Source: Rhynchopus sp. YZ270_cl-10
Lineage: Eukaryota > Euglenozoa > Diplonemea > Diplonemida > Diplonemidae
Direction of reading: 5' to 3'
Assembly: GCA_964035575.1 (NCBI GenBank)
Contig: OZ037880.1
Span: 434,001 to 498,000, forward strand
DNA length: 64,000 nt
Both the position numbers and the translations under genes were made by a program. Shown here piece after piece: positions 1-10,200 of the stretch. Numbering within the stretch: the first letter of the stretch is position 1; each line of letters starts with the position of its first letter. The notes beneath the pieces are model-generated. The model saw nothing but the letters and a program-made list of their open reading frames with translations, was not told the origin of the DNA and did no database searches.

Positions 1-3000
1 GTCAAAGTAAACGGGATGACCGGGGTGAAGGTAGCTGGCGGATCGTTATCTACGTTTACTACAGAGATCTGCGTGACCGGACGGTTCTCATAATTTCCAT
101 CTGTCGACCGAGAGGGGCCAACTGTTATGCCAAATATAATATTCCCATCAGGGATGATATCATCCACACCACGAATATTAGCTGTCTGTGGCACATTCCA
201 GTTTCCTGGAGGGAACGATAAGGTGGACGGCTGTGCAAACCCTTCTGTCGAATCATCAGTACCCAACGTGATGCTCACTGTCGCCAACGGGCGGGAGGTG
301 AGCTGCACCGTGAACGACGATGTGTTTCCATCTTCACTCACAAAATGGCCTCCCAACGGAGTTACAAACACCCCTGCTGTGTCATTATCCAAATTGGACA
401 CCGTCACATCGGTGGTTTGAAAGCCAGAGTAAATAGGGTCGGCAGAGGTTGCGTCACCGAGGACAATGGTGAAGGTTTTGGTTCCATCTACAACATCGTC
501 GTCGACTCCTGCTAAGGAAACCAACTGCGCGACATTCCATGTTGTGTTTGTAAAGGTCAGCTCCTTTCTCTCGATTGCATTCGAGGTGATGTCGGTTGAG
601 GACCCTACTACCTCTTGGAGGATAAGGCCTTCGTTGATGTCGGAACTGGACAGTGCGATGCGAACATCGCGTGTAGGCTCAGAGTTGAGCTGCACAGAGA
701 AGGACGGTGTGTTCGCCGCCGTGAAGACCTTCACCTGGTTGAGAATGGCGTTACTGCTTTCAGAGGTGGTCAATGCAGTGGGGGAGACAAGAATCCCTGC
801 AAGGTCGTCATTCGCGACGTTCACTACCACAGTGTCGTCCAGCATGTTCTGGAAGGAGGCATCTCCACTAGTAGAAGGCCCAACCCGAATCGACACATCC
901 TCATTGTTATCCGCAATGTTGTTGTTCAATGAAAAGACCCGTACATTCTGTGCAGTAGCCCATGAAGTAGTGGAAAAGAGAAGAGATGTTGGGGAGGTTG
1001 CAAGCTTTCCGGCATTTCCGGTGGTGATGGGGATGGTAACGTCGGAGGTGGGTTCGGCGGTGAGTTTGACTGTGAAGAAGGTTTCTTTGAGTCCATTGGA
1101 GGCGGAGGTTTCGATGAGCGCTGCTGCGGTGTTTGTTCTGTCCACAGAGACGCGCGCGACGTCGTCGTCGCGGTTTGTTACGAAGAAGGTTTTCGCGAGG
1201 CCTGCGTACCCTGCATCGCGTGAGGAGACGACCCGCAGCTCTACGGGGTACGTCACATTGCCGTCTATCACAAAGTCGTCGACACTCCGCATGATAATCG
1301 TTTTACCGACATTCCATTCCGCAGGCTGTATCGTGAAGGCTCCACCCAAAGGATCAACGACGACACCCTCAGTGAGGTCACCAGAGACGACAGTAAAGCC
1401 GACAGAGAACAGCGGCTGCGAGCGGAGCAGCACCGTGATGGAGACCTCGTTTTTCCCGGAGTTTTCGATGGTATAGTAGCTGGGGTTGTTTGGGTCGTCG
1501 ATGGCGCCGATCTGTACACCTGGCTGATCGTCGTCTATATTGGTCACAGCGATGTCCGCTATGGAAAGTGCAGAATAGAATGTGTCTGTCGTGGTGATGG
1601 TGCCTTGGATGACGTAGGAGATGTCGCCGTCATTGATAAGATCGTCGACAGCATTGACAAAGACTGTCTGCGGGGTGTTCCAGGTGTCGACACGGAAGAT
1701 AACGGTTTCTGGTGTAGGGACACCCTCTGTGGCGTCGGAGGACGCAAAGCGTAAGGAGACGTCTGCCAGCGGCTTGGTGCGGAGGACAACAGAAAAGAAG
1801 ACCTTCGGTGTGTTTGCGTTCCCCACCCCGCTCTCTCCGGTGAGAAGTGCGTTGGTGGTTCCTGCAAACAGAAACCCCGCAGTGTCGACATTGCGGTTCA
1901 GCACCTCCACATCCAATATGTTCAGGGAGTTGTAGTTCGGGTCGACGCTCATCGAGGAGGAGAGGAGTACAAAGTAGGTTTGGTCGCCATCCGCGGTTTG
2001 GTCCGACACCGGTGTGACAGAGACGTTCTTTGGGATGTTCCATGTTGCTGGGAGGAAGGTCAATGAGTTTGTTGAGACAACCCCTTCTGTGGTGTCGCCG
2101 CTGGACACAGCGATGTTGACGTCGCTTGAGGGCTGCGACAGCAACGTGATGGAGAACGACACCATGTTGCCGTTCTCCACTGTTTCCAGCTTGGTGGGAG
2201 ACACAACGAAGCCGGGGGTATCATTGTCGAGGTTGGTCCCGAGGATCGTCACCGACGTGAGCGCGTTGTACACACTGTCTGCAGAGGAGGGGTTCACGGT
2301 AAGCACAAAGCCTGCGGATCCGTCTACAAGGATGTCGTCAACGCCGGTGACAACCAGCTCTTTAGAGTTGAGATAGTCTGTAGGTGTGAAGGTGAGGGAG
2401 GTGGTCGAGAGACTCGCTTCAGTGATGTCCGACATCGCAAAGTTGAGGACGACGTTCGCAGACGGCTGCGTGCTCAGCGAAAAGAGAATCTTCTGCGCAG
2501 CGCCGTTCTCGCTTGTCTCCACAGTGTTGTCACCCTTCGGCGTCAAATAGATGACCGCTGCTGTGTCATCATCCACATTCTCTCCATTAACCAGCGCTGT
2601 CATGCCTGCATAGCCTTGGTCATTCGCCCCTGCCGTGGCTGGACCGAAGTTGAGAACGTAGAGCTGGTTTCCGTCATCCAGATTGTCGTCTACCCCGTTC
2701 AGGACAATCGTCTGGGGTTGCTCCCAGGTGACTGGGGTGAAGCGGAGCAGGGCTTTGTCGATTGTTGCCTCCGTGCCATCCGACACTGCTAAGGAGAAGA
2801 GGATGTCGCCGATGGGCTCTGATGTGAGGGAGACCTGCATGGAGGCGACTGCAGTGCCGCCTGGTGCTACCTCGTATGTGAGCATGCGTTGGTTGGTGTT
2901 GAGTGCGAGGGGGTTTTGTACAATGGTGATCGCAGCGACGTCGTTGTCGACAGTCAGTGCAGGCACGTCGTCGGGGTCAAGCGCTAGAAACAGCGGGTCC

Positions 3001-4757
3001 AACGGTGCAGAGCTTGGTGTCGATATGGTCACAAAATAGTTCTGGTCGCCGTCATCGATTCTCTCGTCAACTGCAGTCAGTCGGATCGTCTGCGGAACGT
3101 TCCATGTCGAAGGGGTGAACGTCACGCTGCTTGCAGACACCGTCCCCTCAGTGACATCGGAGGACGCAATGGGAAATGTCACCCCACCATTCGGCTGTGA
3201 AGCAAGCATCAACGTGAACTCCGCCGTCGCCGTCACATCAGCCTCCGCAAGGCTAAGAAGCAGCGACGACGCGGTGACGGTCGGATCGCTGTTGTACACG
3301 ACAGCGGCAATGTCGTTGTCAATGTTCTTCACATACGCATTGTCCGCAAGCTTGATGCCGTCGTAGCCTCCACCCACGGCAGCACCGATGACAACAAAGA
3401 AGGTTATGTCCCCATCAATGATGTTGTCGTCTACGGACTGCACTGTCACTGACTGCGGGAGGTTCCAGCTTGTTGTGGAGAAGGTCAGCTCTCCTGTTGC
3501 AGGGGAGATGATAACACCTTCGGACGCATCTGAGACGGAGATGGGGATGCGCACTGTGCCTGAGGGCTGTGTGTCCAGAACCAACGTAAATGCGGTGGAG
3601 GAGACAACACCTTCTACCACCTGCAGGGTGCTCATGGCTGCGACAATCGCTTCCGGCGGGTTGATCGAGATGCCTGCGACGTCGTTGTCGTTGTTCACAC
3701 CTTGCACGTCAACGGGGTTTTGCCCTGCGTAGTCACCTCCCGTTGCGGCAAGGAGATTGATGATGTAGTTGACATTGCCGTCTGCAATGACGTCGTCTAC
3801 ACCGGTCACGGTGATCATCTGTGGTGTAGAATATGTTGTAGGGAAAAAGGTTAGGCTAGAGGGCGCCACCGTCGCCTCCGTCGTATCGGAGGAAGACACA
3901 GCGATGTTGACTGCCGCAGTCGGCTCGGAGAGGAGCGACACCGTGATCACAGCGGACCGCCCGCTTTCATCCGTCGTGATGAGAGTGCCTACAACGGGAC
4001 TGACATCAAACCCACGCGTATCATCATCCAAATTCGTGACCCCAATAGCAGAGGTAACCAAACCATTAAAATTCGAATCCGCCGAAAACGACGTACCAAA
4101 GGTAATGCTATAGGCCACATCCCCGTCGTCGACGGCATCGTTCACCCCGGTCACCTTTACAACCTGTGCCACATTCCACGACGTTGCAGTGAAGGTAACC
4201 GACGTCACCGACACCGTTCCCTCTGTTGTGTCACTCGACGTAACAGTGATAGTCACCGGCTGAGTTGGGGCTGCAGAGAGGGTCATCTGAAAGTCTGCAT
4301 CACCTCCTGCCTCTGTCGTAATCATCGGGTTAGTGAGAACCTGAACATTGACTGTCGCAGTGTCAACATTTACATTGGTGACAGTGATGTCCGCCACAGC
4401 GATGCCATTGAATGCAGTGTCCGTCACCGATGAAAGCGACGTGATAATGGTATGCACGATGTTCGCATCCACCAGGTTATCTGCAAGGCCTGTGATGGTG
4501 CCGGTTTGAGGTAAATTCCAGTTTGCGTTGGTGAATGTCATGCGTGTTGGAGACATCGATGCTTCGGTGGTGTCTTGCACTGTATAGTCCAAGAAGACGT
4601 TACCCCCCACCGACACTGGGCCTCCCGTCAGCGTCGCTGTGAATTGAACCCCAACACCACCCTCAGTCGTCGTGATCGGGTTGGGGTTAAGAAAGACACT
4701 CTGAGACACAGCGTGGCCACACAACAACACCACAAACACACTCCGCATTGACACCAT
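1..4757 (-). CDS. Secreted tandem Calx-beta-like repeat protein (C-terminus cut by window edge)
   Basis: One frame stays open on the minus strand from the ATG at 4757 to the left edge, 1,585 codons without a stop by my hand translation. The N-terminus MVSMRSVFVVLLCGHAVSQ reads as a signal peptide (M1 or M4 may be the start). The rest is about 13 tandem modules of roughly 100-115 residues. Each has a motif like D-T-T-E-G-T-V near the start, then L-T-F-x-P-x-x-W-N-x-P-Q, then V-T-G-V-D-D-x-x-x-D-G-D, and ends in V-x-N-x-D-x-D-T-A. This is the pattern of Calx-beta-like modules in extracellular bacterial and algal proteins, where the acidic loops usually bind calcium. I infer an adhesive or surface protein. 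No intron is visible. Other acidic beta-sandwich repeats cannot be excluded. The next gene in the 5' direction is the ABCA array, 2.5 kb away. Confidence 0.8.
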   Translation of the reverse strand, partial: MVSMRSVFVVLLCGHAVSQSVFLNPNPITTTEGGVGVQFTATLTGGPVSVGGNVFLDYTVQDTTEASMSPTRMTFTNANWNLPQTGTITGLADNLVDANIVHTIITSLSSVTDTAFNGIAVADITVTNVNVDTATVNVQVLTNPMITTEAGGDADFQMTLSAAPTQPVTITVTSSDTTEGTVSVTSVTFTATSWNVAQVVKVTGVNDAVDDGDVAYSITFGTSFSADSNFNGLVTSAIGVTNLDDDTRGFDVSPVVGTLITTDESGRSAVITVSLLSEPTAAVNIAVSSSDTTEATVAPSSLTFFPTTYSTPQMITVTGVDDVIADGNVNYIINLLAATGGDYAGQNPVDVQGVNNDNDVAGISINPPEAIVAAMSTLQVVEGVVSSTAFTLVLDTQPSGTVRIPISVSDASEGVIISPATGELTFSTTSWNLPQSVTVQSVDDNIIDGDITFFVVIGAAVGGGYDGIKLADNAYVKNIDNDIAAVVYNSDPTVTASSLLLSLAEADVTATAEFTLMLASQPNGGVTFPIASSDVTEGTVSASSVTFTPSTWNVPQTIRLTAVDERIDDGDQNYFVTISTPSSAPLDPLFLALDPDDVPALTVDNDVAAITIVQNPLALNTNQRMLTYEVAPGGTAVASMQVSLTSEPIGDILFSLAVSDGTEATIDKALLRFTPVTWEQPQTIVLNGVDDNLDDGNQLYVLNFGPATAGANDQGYAGMTALVNGENVDDDTAAVIYLTPKGDNTVETSENGAAQKILFSLSTQPSANVVLNFAMSDITEASLSTTSLTFTPTDYLNSKELVVTGVDDILVDGSAGFVLTVNPSSADSVYNALTSVTILGTNLDNDTPGFVVSPTKLETVENGNMVSFSITLLSQPSSDVNIAVSSGDTTEGVVSTNSLTFLPATWNIPKNVSVTPVSDQTADGDQTYFVLLSSSMSVDPNYNSLNILDVEVLNRNVDTAGFLFAGTTNALLTGESGVGNANTPKVFFSVVLRTKPLADVSLRFASSDATEGVPTPETVIFRVDTWNTPQTVFVNAVDDLINDGDISYVIQGTITTTDTFYSALSIADIAVTNIDDDQPGVQIGAIDDPNNPSYYTIENSGKNEVSITVLLRSQPLFSVGFTVVSGDLTEGVVVDPLGGAFTIQPAEWNVGKTIIMRSVDDFVIDGNVTYPVELRVVSSRDAGYAGLAKTFFVTNRDDDVARVSVDRTNTAAALIETSASNGLKETFFTVKLTAEPTSDVTIPITTGNAGKLATSPTSLLFSTTSWATAQNVRVFSLNNNIADNNEDVSIRVGPSTSGDASFQNMLDDTVVVNVANDDLAGILVSPTALTTSESSNAILNQVKVFTAANTPSFSVQLNSEPTRDVRIALSSSDINEGLILQEVVGSSTDITSNAIERKELTFTNTTWNVAQLVSLAGVDDDVVDGTKTFTIVLGDATSADPIYSGFQTTDVTVSNLDNDTAGVFVTPLGGHFVSEDGNTSSFTVQLTSRPLATVSITLGTDDSTEGFAQPSTLSFPPGNWNVPQTANIRGVDDIIPDGNIIFGITVGPSRSTDGNYENRPVTQISVVNVDNDPPATFTPVIPFTL

Positions 4758-5233
4758 TACAAAGGGGGGAAGAGATGGGGTATAAGATTTTTTTTTGTGA
4801 CAAACGTTTTACAATGACATTTAATGTGGGGGAGGGGAGGGGGGATGTTGTGCGTAGTTGGGTCTCTTGTGTAGTCTGAGGGATGATGGTGGGATATTTA
4901 ACTGATAATACAAAAGCGCAGCGACAACTCAGAAAAGGATTATGAGATGACCCCCCCTTAAGCTCTGTGTTTAGTCACAAAAATAATTTGATCGCAAATC
5001 GTTATTCACACAGCGTTCGGAATGTATGAAACTCCACAATGTTGCATGGTTGGGTAATAAAAAATGTGAAAGCTATAATGGAAGCAAAATGAGTGGGGGA
5101 GAGGAAACGATCGTTTTGTTGAGGGGGGAGAGTGAGAGAGATATTGAAGGTGGGTGGGTGGGGGGGGGAAAAAAGGGGGTTCGCTGAGCACATTCAACAG
5201 CTTTTAGAGCGGGGGGGAAAAAAACAGATTTTT

Positions 5234-5270
5234 TTAAAAGAGAATCTAAACCTATCGTGTTTAGTTACCT
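5234..5270 (-). repeat. Dispersed hairpin repeat, copy with compensatory stem change
   Basis: Plus strand shows ATCTAAACCTATCGTGTTTA then GTTACCT. The stem is CTAAAC/GTTTAG where the best copies have CTAAGC/GCTTAG, so both partners changed and pairing is kept. The loop CTATCGT matches CTCTCGT of other copies. It lies about 480 nt 5' of the Calx-beta gene start. Confidence 0.6.
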
Positions 5271-6053
5271 ATAAAAAAAAAAAACCCCCCTCCTCGCCCA
5301 ACCCCGGGGTTTTCGGCGGAGAATTAAGGAGAGTTGGGGAAAAAGTATTCCACAGAGGATGGACTTCGTGAGGAGGCCCACATAGATCTGTGAAAGAAAA
5401 AAAAAAAAGAAACAGAAAAGTTGCTTCATTCCCGTCTATTCAGTTACAAAAATAAAAATAAAATTACAAATGAAAGAACCTACTGGGTTCTATTATCATT
5501 TGACAATTTTTGATTGTTTTTTTTGTTTTTTGTTTTGTTGTTGTATTGTCAATTTTTTTTTTTCAACTTTTTGAAGAACTGAGAGTGCTGCGAGAGAGGG
5601 GGGTAGATTGGTTTGCTTGAGAGCCACATGCCATGTGGCAATGGAGGTGACCCTTAGCAGAGGAAAATGCACGACGGTCAGAAGGGGGAAGTGACCAATC
5701 AACAGAGCTCTGTGAGGTATGGGGGTCTAAGGGGGGAAACAAAGTTATTTTTTTTTTTTGTATTTCCCTCAAGACGCATACTCAAACAAATGGGGAAAAG
5801 GGGGAGGTGGGGGGGAACAGCTTGTTCCCACCCCAAAAAAAAAAAACAAAAAAAATGGGAGACAAAATCTAGGGTACATCTTAGCAAAAAGATGACCCTA
5901 ATAATAACTATGCCTCCAACGCAAAAATCGGAGAAAAACAAAAAAAAAAAAAAAAAAAAAAGAGTTTGTGAAATTTTAAAAGGTGACTGTGCCTGAGCTG
6001 AATCGCCTTAAAAGAAGCGCAAGAGAAAAAAAAATTGATGTGTTGTAGTGTAC

Positions 6054-6295
6054 CTACTGGGAGGGGGTCGAATAGTAGACCCCCCCCTGAATAGTAGATC
6101 CCCCCTGTATAAATTTTTTTTCCACATATTACCACAACTACTCAAAACATGAAAGCTGTTGCTTTATTGGACTCATTGGGCATTTTTGTGATCTGGACAT
6201 GGGGGTCAGACTCCAGTTTCGAGCACCCAAAATAGGGTCAAAAAAATTGGAGTCTAAAATTTAGGGGGATCTACTATTCGACCCCCTCCAGTAGC
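6054..6295. mobile_element. MITE-like element with inverted terminal repeats
   Basis: The left end (6054-6079, CTACTGGGAGGGGGTCGAAT then AGTAGA) is repeated inverted at 6271-6295 with a single-base length difference. A second inner inverted match (AATAGTAGATCCCCC with an A/T-rich extension) lies just inside both ends. The 242-bp element has no coding capacity. I see no clear target-site duplication, so the superfamily is unassigned. Confidence 0.65.
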
Positions 6296-6423
6296 AAAAA
6301 ATAATATTTTTTTTCAATTCACAAGGGGAGAGTGGGTTATAACCCAGGGAGGGTAGGTAGGAGAGGAGAGGAGAGAGCTTGCAGGTGGACACACACCGTT
6401 TGCGAAAAAAAAGACAATAAAAA

Positions 6424-6466
6424 GTTTGTAAGATGAACCTAAGCCCCTCTCGTGTTAAGTCACTTC
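6424..6466 (-). repeat. Dispersed hairpin repeat
   Basis: Plus strand GTTTGTAAGATGAACCTAAG then CCCCTCTCGTGTTAAGTCACTT. It shares the TGTAAGATGAACCTAAG and CTCTCGTG blocks with the family; the inner stem is imperfect here. Confidence 0.6.
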
Positions 6467-6885
6467 AAAGACCCATTTGGTAAGATGATTATAAATACAA
6501 TTTGTTAGTCACCTTGCCCACTCAAGACGAAGTCTCAACAAATATTTCAGCGACAATGTGTGTCTTTCCATGCAGTTCTATCCTTCTCCCATCGTCCAGC
6601 TGCGCTTGACATACCGAGAGCGGTTTGTCTACTATGCACAGCGTTGAAGAAGACTTGTGAAACATGGCAGTAATAGTGTTGCCAAAAAAGAGAACAAACA
6701 CAACAATCCCGGGAAAAAGGGAGGGGGAGAGGGGGCAGGGGAGAGGGAGGGTATTCGCCATGTGTGGTGATCGTGAATATGGGCATCCAGGCAGATAAGA
6801 CAAATCACAGAAATTGAACGAAACACAACCTTCCAAGGAAGGCCTGCTGTGACTGAGCCCAAAAAAAAAAAAGGTAAAAGGAAAA

Positions 6886-6925
6886 TTTGGTAGGTGAGCA
6901 TGCCTCTCGTGCACACATCGGTAAA
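6886..6925 (-). repeat. Dispersed hairpin repeat, ATGC/GCAC-stem variant
   Basis: Plus strand TTGGTAGGTGAGCATGCCTC then TCGTGCACACATC. The CTCTCGT loop is kept, but the flanking stem is ATGC/GCAC. It ends in ACACATC like the copies at 31031 and 54026. Confidence 0.45.
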
Positions 6926-7278
6926 TATGAAAGGTTTTTGAAGGATACGCACATCGTAAACTGAAAAACAAAGGGGTGCAAAGCGGGGGAGGCTAGGAGC
7001 ATCCGTACGTTGTCACCGGACGTTGTAGCCATGTCGAAGAGGAGACGCAAAGATGTATATGGATGCAATGGAACAAATTTACCTAATAAGTAGGCCAACA
7101 TGATTGGTTCACGTCTACGTATCAGGAGGGTCCGAGGGCAGGGCCACATAGTCGCCCAAGTTGAGACAGGCACGAATCACAATCAAACGCTGAAGAGCGA
7201 CCAAGAAAAAGAAAGAAGGAAATCGAACTCTGCGTGATGGTTATCATTCGCATAACTGTGCCTGCGGCAGCAAGGTCG

Positions 7279-10200
7279 TCACTGGTGCACAGGGTTCGTG
7301 TCCACCAGCACCTCCAGCGTCTGCGTATGTTGCCTGTTGTGTGTGTGTGATGGTGTGTGGTGGGGTGATGCCAGCTGCAAAGTACATACCACTTCCTCTT
7401 CGCGAACGGCGCTCTCACTGATACGGAGGAACACCTGCTCCAGCGACATCTCGTTGATGGTGTAGTCGCTGATGGTGAGCTCCTCCCGCGACGCCTCCAC
7501 TGCCCCAAACAGCGCTGCAAGTGTGGCCTCCTTCTTCGGCACCTGGAACGTCAGACGCTGCTGGGCAGACTCCACAAGCTCAGCGGTCTTCCAGTGCGAC
7601 GTGACAAAGGCACGCATGCGTGTCTCTGCATCTGCAGAACGCAGCTTCACAGTCAGCTCAAACGAGTCTCCAAGCTGCTGCTTCAGCCCAGACAGGTCAC
7701 CCAGGCACTGCAGACGGCCGTCCACCATGATCGTCACACGGTGGTCCAGACGGCTCAGCCCCTCGACCTCCTCCAAGTGGTGCGTCGTCAGGATCACAGA
7801 CAGCTTCAGGTCAGTGATGGCCTTCTCCAAAGCACCCCACAGAGACCTGCGTGCAAGAGGGTCCATTCCTGCAGAGGGCTCGTCCAGCAGCACAGCCGCA
7901 GGTCCGCCAATCATCGCAATCGCAACAGAGAGCTTCCGCTTGTTCCCGCCACTCAGCTTGCTGCTCATCTTCTTCCTGTGGTCCACCAGACCCAGCCCGT
8001 TCAGCAGCAGCTCTGTGCTGTCCGCCCTGTGCGACATGGGGATCCCACGCAGGCGTGCGTACAGGTCCAGGTGCTCCTCACATGTCAGGTGGTCCAGAAG
8101 TGCGTCAAACTGCGGGCAGTATCCCACGTTCTGGCGTGCATGTTCCGCATCGAGCTGCACGTCGTGGCCTGCAATAAGCGCACGTCCGCTTGTTGGTGCA
8201 AACTCCCCACTCAGCATCGACAGTGCCGTTGTCTTTCCTGCACCGTTTGTTCCAAGGAACGCAAACAGCTCACCACGGGCAACACCAAACGACAGGTCTG
8301 CAACTGCAACCTTCTCCCCCACATTCCCACGCTTCCCAAACACCTTGCGCAGGTTCTGCACCGTCACAAAGTCGCCTGGGCGTCCGTCTCCCGAGTTCAG
8401 AACTTCGCGTGCGTGCTGCTCCACATGCTCGTCTCTGTGGAACGGTGTGCCGCGGCTGCTGAACGTGCTTTCCGCTGTGCGCTCGTTGAAGTAGTACACC
8501 TGCCCAGACAGCTGGTCGCGACACATCAGCCACGCTCCACGGCGGTGCATCACGCAGTCCTTGTCTCTGTCCAGCGATGCGAACTCAGGCCCATACCCGG
8601 CAGGCTCGCCGCAGGCGAGAAGCGGTGTGTCAACTTCCTTGTACGCACCCGAAGAAGATCTACGGAACACATCACGCACCTTCTTCCTGAGAGACGGAGA
8701 CTCGCACAGCAGCGTCAGGAACATGTAGATCGGTCCACTCACAGCCATGTACAGCATGTCGTATCCTGCAATGTCAAGAGCAAACGGGCCTTGGATATCC
8801 TTGCCATTGATTGTCCCATACAACTTGCGCATGCTCATCTGAAGCAGTCCATCACCAAGTGCGAAGGAGGGGATGACACGCAGGATCTTCTGCAGAGTGT
8901 GTGCTGTGTCTTCCGTGCTGTCCTGGAACAACAGGTTTTGCACAACAGTCACGGTTACAAAACCAGCAAAGAAGTTGAAACCCAGCACCGTGTTTTGTGC
9001 CGATGTGTGGTCAGCAAACATGAACGAGATCAGGTAACTGCTCCAAGATGCTGCAATTCCGTAAAACAGGAACAGCAGTAAAGCAGCGAAGAACGTCTCA
9101 AAATCACCAACAAGCCCGTCCTTTCCTCCCATGAAAAAGACCACAAACGCAAGGAACACAGTGCACATGTACGACGCAAGGTCAAACAGGAAGGTGCTGC
9201 TCCAGTACGCCACGAGGTTTGCACCACTCACCACCTGCACGTGTTTCGCACGGCATTGCTTCTCTTTCACAACAAACGAAACAAAGTTTGATGGAATGAA
9301 CGAGAACGGAATCAGCACGAGAACCGCAAAAATTCCTGCACTCGAAGAGTCGGAAATCGTTCTGTGGTACTTGTTCACAGGAAGCGGGTAGTTGTGTACG
9401 TCAAGCTTGGCATTGGATCCCGCACGCGAAATGAGTCTCGCGTTCTCCACTGCACGCATGCCTGCAGGGAGTGCGTGGTAGTACGTTTCATTTGCAAGCA
9501 CGTAAGGCGGAGTGTCCTGTGGGTTTTCACTCAAGGCCAAACCGAACGGACGCTCGTCGTTGTGATTCGCCCAGTGTTGCGGCATAGCAGCCCACTCAGA
9601 CAGGTTCACGGGTCCCTGCACACTTGAGTTCGCCATCGAGTAGCCTTGGAAGCCTTGTCTGATCATGGTGTCCATGTCTTCCGATTCTACTGCGTATGGG
9701 ATGGACGGGTCGTCAAACAGCTTTGCGTTGAGGATGAGGTTGTCCTGAGGGGGTGATTTGAAGCCACTGCTGATGAACATCGCAAGAATAATCATGAACA
9801 CAGGGAAGACGAACTGGAAGCACAGTGTCCTCTTGTCTCTGCGTGCACAGTAGAAACGCTTCATGAACATAGCACGGAACTGGTCAACGTGCAGTTCCTT
9901 TCCTTCCGTTGGTGGATCTGCCTTGTTCGTGATGCTGTATAGTCCACCAAAGTTCTTTTGCACGTCCGCAGGAGGCTCTTCAATATTCACAGAGTGGTCC
10001 TGTGACACGGGGTACGAGGACAGCGAATGGCGCAAGTGGTTCTCAAACTCCTCCTCCGCTGAAGACTTCTCAATCTCGATGAAGACCTCCTCAAGTGTGG
10101 TGACACCCATCCCACAACCCTCAACACCAAGTGCCGCCTTCTTCTGCTCAAGTGCATCAAACAGAGCAGGGAAGTTCGAGACAGTCCGCATCGAAGCCAG

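Larger units (their letters stand above)
4758..7278. other. AT-rich spacer between the Calx-beta gene and ABCA copy 1
   Basis: No convincing coding region. It holds many A/T and G/C homopolymer runs, one 242-bp inverted-repeat element (6054-6295) and three copies of the dispersed hairpin repeat (5234, 6424, 6886). Open frames here are short, low in complexity and unsupported. Confidence 0.7.

Noticed and set aside
7594-9081. Long plus-strand ORF (495 codons) and its counterparts at 14977, 22230, 24495
   Set aside because: Exact antisense of the ABCA genes; the composition (His/Gln/Arg-rich) is a frame shadow of a GC-biased gene and repeats with each copy.
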